64,000 bases of DNA from Neptunicoccus sediminis (lineage in GTDB: Bacteria; Pseudomonadota; Alphaproteobacteria; Rhodobacterales; Rhodobacteraceae): contig NZ_MDVX01000014.1 of assembly GCF_001719615.1 (NCBI RefSeq), positions 1-64,000 on the forward strand. Direction: 5' to 3'. Numbering within the stretch: the first letter of the stretch is position 1; the number at the start of each line of letters is the position of its first letter. Shown here one piece after another: positions 59,925 to 64,000 of this stretch. The translations under genes and the position numbers were made by a program. The notes under the pieces were generated by a model, which did not search any database, was not told the DNA's origin, and saw only the letters and a list, made by a program, of their open reading frames with translations.

Positions 59925-60899
59925 CTAGAGTCCGCCGATGAAGGTGTAGGAATAGGTCCACGGGTTGGTATAACGGTTCTCGATCTGGAGTTGGCCAGTC
60001 TTGACCGCAATACTGCTGGTGTTCACTGATCCGGTTGTTCCGTCCAGCACCGCCGTACCCAGATTGGCAAAGCTGCTGCCTGTATAAATCGTATCACAGG
60101 CCAGCGAGCCGCCGGTGTCATAGCAGAAAATCCCGCTGTGACTGCTTTGGGGATAGGTGGCATGGACCACGGTGATCAGCACAAATCCCCCCGCGCCCGG
60201 CGTGTCGATCAGCCCGACATTGTCCGCAGCCACCGTCAGCTTGCCGCTGGACAGGCATTTGGCCTGTGTGGTCGCGCTGGCCGGATCAAAGGACAGTGCG
60301 GTGTCAAAACTGCTTCCATCCGCGCTGACCTTGATGCGAAAACTGTCATCCCCGGCCAGCCCCATCTCTGCCCGCCCCGACCAGTTGCTTTGATAAAGCA
60401 GGGAGGCGGTGTCGCTGCTGCCGGCTTTGTTGATCTTGAGCTGATGCCCTGCCCCGTCATGGCTGAGCAGCGTGGCATCCCCCGATACGGCCAACGGATT
60501 AGTGGCATCCGATGCGGTGTTAATGCCAAGGCCGCTCAGGTTTTGCAGGATCACGCTATTGCCCCAAACGCTGCCGTCAAAGGTAATTCCCGCCGCCTCG
60601 TCCAGCGCATAGGCGCGCCAGCCGGCCTGTGGCGGGGTAAAAGCCCAAGCCGTTCCTTGCCAGACCGCCAGAGCGCCCTCCTGCCCCTCCCAGTCGCCGC
60701 TGGCTGGGGCGGGCACTACATAACAATCCCCGATGGCAGGGCTGGCAGGGGGGCTGGTAATGGTGCGGCTGATCACAGTCAGTTGCACCAGCAGGTCGAG
60801 CATGCGGATCGATTCATTATGGGTGACATGTTTTTGCGCCTGTGCTGACAGAATATAAGGCAGGCCGAGGATCGGGGAGGTGTCTGGGAAAGCGGTCAT
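59925..60899 (-). CDS. DUF2793-domain protein
   Basis: A 324-residue protein beginning MTAFPDTSPILGLPYILSAQ, then AQKHVTHNESIRMLDLLVQL, the signature of DUF2793. It continues with PAIGDCYVVPAPASGDWEGQ, and a beta-rich C-terminal part (GLGINTASDATNPLAVSGDA, GNSVILQNLSGLG). DUF2793 proteins in Rhodobacterales often accompany gene transfer agent or phage-like clusters and may be receptor-binding or fibre parts. No phage genes are present here, so its role on this replicon is open. The end of the gene is 16 bp from parS copy 2. Confidence 0.85.
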   Translation of the reverse strand: MTAFPDTSPILGLPYILSAQAQKHVTHNESIRMLDLLVQLTVISRTITSPPASPAIGDCYVVPAPASGDWEGQEGALAVWQGTAWAFTPPQAGWRAYALDEAAGITFDGSVWGNSVILQNLSGLGINTASDATNPLAVSGDATLLSHDGAGHQLKINKAGSSDTASLLYQSNWSGRAEMGLAGDDSFRIKVSADGSSFDTALSFDPASATTQAKCLSSGKLTVAADNVGLIDTPGAGGFVLITVVHATYPQSSHSGIFCYDTGGSLACDTIYTGSSFANLGTAVLDGTTGSVNTSSIAVKTGQLQIENRYTNPWTYSYTFIGGL

Positions 60900-61108
60900 G
60901 GGCGGGCTCCGGTTTTGGGTAATATTCGCGCCAGACTAGCCGGAATATCTCAACCACTCCTAAAGCGGGCGTCCGGTACTGGCAGGATTTTTTAACCTTT
61001 ACCCCACCCGCGCCCCCGCAATGGGCGAAGGCTTGCCCGGACAGGGAAAACAGGTATCACAGAACTGCGGAATATGGCCCCAGCCTTGACCAGAGGGCCG
61101 CAATATGA

Positions 61109-62338
<1,230 letters not shown>

Positions 62339-62342
62339 GACA

Positions 62343-63356
62343 ATGGTAGCGGACGGGCAGCATATCCTGCTGGACCAGCGGCTGGTGGCGGTTGTGGCCA
62401 CCTTCAACCGTTCTGCCGCGCTGCAAAAAACCATCGCCCGTCTGCTGGATGAACCCTGCGAAGCCATCGTGGTGGTGGACAACGGATCGACGGATGGCAC
62501 GCGGGAGTGGCTGCACGACCAGACCGATGCGCGGATTTATCCGGTGTTTCCCAAGGACAACCTTGGCGGGGCAGGGGGGTTCGAGCTGGGCATGCATGTG
62601 GCGATGGAGCAATTCGACCCCGATTGGGTGGTGGTCATGGACGATGACGCCCGCCCCGATCCCGGTGCCTTTATCCGCTTTGTCGATGCGGCCCATCATG
62701 GCTGGGACGTATTGGCGGCGGCGGTCTATTACCCCGATGGCAGCATTTGTGAGATGAACCGCCCCTCGCGCAATCCCTTCTGGCATGCGCGCGAAGCCCT
62801 TGGCACCATCTGGGGCACCCTGCGGGGGCAGGGGCGGCAGGGGTTTCATATTCCCGATACCGCCTATACCGGCGCGGATGTGCTGCCGGTGGATGCGGCC
62901 TCTTTCGTGGGGATGTTTGTGTCCCGTGCGGTGATCCAGAAGATCGGTCTGCCTGATGGCAAGATGTTCATCTACGGCGACGATGTGGGCTACAGCCTGC
63001 GGGCACGGCAGGCGAATTTCAAAATCGGCTTTGCGCCCGATCTGCGCTTTGAGCATGAATGCTCCACCTTCATCGAAAAAAAGGTCTACCGGCCCTATTG
63101 GAAGATCTATTACAACTACCGCAACGGGTTGATCAATTACCGCGCGGCAGCAGGAATCTATTTCTGGTTCGTCGCCCCTGTGTTCATCGCGAAATGGTTC
63201 CGCAATGCAAAGCATTACGGCGAAGATAAACATATATTTCTCAATCTGTTACGCCGCGCAATTAAAGACGGTTTTGCCAACCGCAGAGAGGTCAGCCACA
63301 CAGAGGTTCTGGCCCTTGTAGAAGCATTAAAAACAAAGGATAGGCCCGCGCCATGA
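62343..63356 (+). CDS. Family 2 glycosyltransferase, possibly a galactofuranosyltransferase
   Basis: A 337-residue GT2 enzyme with VAVVATFNRSAALQKTIARL, IVVVDNGSTDGTREWL, NLGGAGGFELGMHVAMEQFD and the metal site VVVMDDDARPDPG. Later IYGDDVGYSLRARQANFKIG fits the catalytic-base region. This pattern resembles the galactofuranosyltransferase-like GT2 group, and the gene starts 5 bp after glf, so UDP-galactofuranose is the likely donor. The stop overlaps the next ATG by 4 bp. Confidence 0.88.
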   Translation: MVADGQHILLDQRLVAVVATFNRSAALQKTIARLLDEPCEAIVVVDNGSTDGTREWLHDQTDARIYPVFPKDNLGGAGGFELGMHVAMEQFDPDWVVVMDDDARPDPGAFIRFVDAAHHGWDVLAAAVYYPDGSICEMNRPSRNPFWHAREALGTIWGTLRGQGRQGFHIPDTAYTGADVLPVDAASFVGMFVSRAVIQKIGLPDGKMFIYGDDVGYSLRARQANFKIGFAPDLRFEHECSTFIEKKVYRPYWKIYYNYRNGLINYRAAAGIYFWFVAPVFIAKWFRNAKHYGEDKHIFLNLLRRAIKDGFANRREVSHTEVLALVEALKTKDRPAP

Positions 63357-64000
63357 CCTGTGAACTCGTATTCCATCTCGGGGACCGGAAAACCGGCAGC
63401 ACCTCGATCCAGAAGACCCTGACCGATGGCTTGTGGAACAGCGACAGCCGGTCCCTGTATTATACCGCCAACGGGCATAACGGGCCGCTCGCCAAGGCGC
63501 TGGCTACAGGGGCGAATGCCGACATGATCCAGCAGCGTTTTGCCAATCTCGGCCAGCGGCTGACCCGTCACGCATCAGAGGCAGATGTGGCGGTGGTCTC
63601 CAGCGAAGGCTTTGAGGATGTCGCCCCCAAGACCCTGAAACTGGCGCTTGAGGCTTATCTGCCCGATTATGCAGACTCCGTCCGCCTGATTGCCTATGTG
63701 CGACCCCACGGCGCGCGGGTGCTGTCGGGGTATAGCGAGCAGGTCAAACGGGGCCAGAGCGTGGGGAGTCTTGAGTCCTATTTCAGCGAAGGCATGGCGC
63801 TGGGGCGGTTTGATGCCTTTCCGCGGCTGTCTGAATGGCGCGATGTTTTTGGCGCGGCCTTCACCCTGCGCCCGATGATCCGCGAGGGGCTGTATCAGAA
63901 CTGTGTCGTGCAGGACTTTCTGCGCTATGCCCTGCAAAGCGAGGATTTCTCCCTGTCATGGCAGCCGGATTCGAACCCGTCTCTCTGTTCACAAGACATC
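63353..64000 (+). CDS. Sulfotransferase-like P-loop protein, cut by the window end
   Basis: The frame starts inside the previous stop (ATGA) and is still open at 64000, giving at least 216 residues. It begins MTCELVFHLGDRKTGSTSIQ; the KTGST loop matches the KTGTT loops of the proteins at 19528 and 20744. VRLIAYVRPHGARVLSGYSE fits the second substrate-binding region. It belongs to the glf-GT2 operon and again points to sulfation of the glycan. The C-terminus is not visible. Confidence 0.75.
   Translation, partial: MTCELVFHLGDRKTGSTSIQKTLTDGLWNSDSRSLYYTANGHNGPLAKALATGANADMIQQRFANLGQRLTRHASEADVAVVSSEGFEDVAPKTLKLALEAYLPDYADSVRLIAYVRPHGARVLSGYSEQVKRGQSVGSLESYFSEGMALGRFDAFPRLSEWRDVFGAAFTLRPMIREGLYQNCVVQDFLRYALQSEDFSLSWQPDSNPSLCSQDI

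Overview
The window looks like part of a roseobacter-type alphaproteobacterial (Rhodobacteraceae) extrachromosomal replicon. A RepA-type replication initiator (54626-55624, minus) sits back to back with a parAB partition operon (56119-58590, plus). Between them lie a DnaA box, three 22-bp iterons and an AT-rich stretch. Two identical 16-bp palindromes, likely parS sites, lie just downstream of parB. Codon use is GC-rich throughout the core, and I see no rRNA, tRNA or core housekeeping genes. The cargo resembles the polysaccharide and surface-attachment plasmids known from roseobacters. The species assignment is inference.

Layout. 1-9770 is a graveyard of transposase remnants (IS66-, IS110-, IS630-, IS3-, IS256-, IS481- and IS30-like, nearly all truncated or carrying stops). 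It encloses a GSCFA/SGNH-like gene pair and one low-GC sulfotransferase-like gene. Three copies of a roughly 41-nt hairpin element are inserted inside two of the dead transposases. 9877-19507 (plus) is a polysaccharide operon: gmd, fcl, manC, an unknown protein, three GT2 glycosyltransferases and an ATP-grasp enzyme. 19528-23521 (minus) continues it with two sulfotransferase-like proteins, galE and a membrane sugar-phosphate transferase. 61184-64000 adds glf (UDP-galactopyranose mutase), another GT2 and a sulfotransferase-like gene that runs off the window. Together these suggest a cell-surface or exopolysaccharide containing GDP-fucose-derived sugar and galactofuranose, perhaps sulfated.

23779-38752 is an essentially complete type II secretion system: gspF, E, D and C, then gspN, M, L, K, J, I, H and G on the minus strand, and the prepilin peptidase gspO on plus. 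Between the two halves lie a plus-strand lipoprotein gene and a complete 2.2-kb IS1595-like transposon with 30-bp inverted repeats and an 8-bp target duplication. The transposon carries two passenger genes (SnoaL-like and SRPBCC). Next come exported proteins that could be T2SS clients or envelope partners: two Sel1-repeat proteins, a small secreted protein and a protein with an endosialidase-chaperone-like tail. A second GSCFA/SGNH-like pair follows. Then come a 1017-residue fusion of an ArsP-type permease to an FG-GAP/ASPIC propeller, an RTX metalloprotease, an RTX repeat protein, an SH3/DUF1236 protein, two tiny membrane proteins and a cation:proton antiporter with an RCK-like tail.

Downstream of parAB, a LOV-HWE blue-light histidine kinase lies between the two parS-like sites, followed by a DUF2793 protein. 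The points most worth a second look are the hairpin elements, the permease-propeller fusion, the duplicated GSCFA/SGNH-like pairs, the transposon with passengers, the LOV kinase between parS sites, and an apparent AUC start for gspC.
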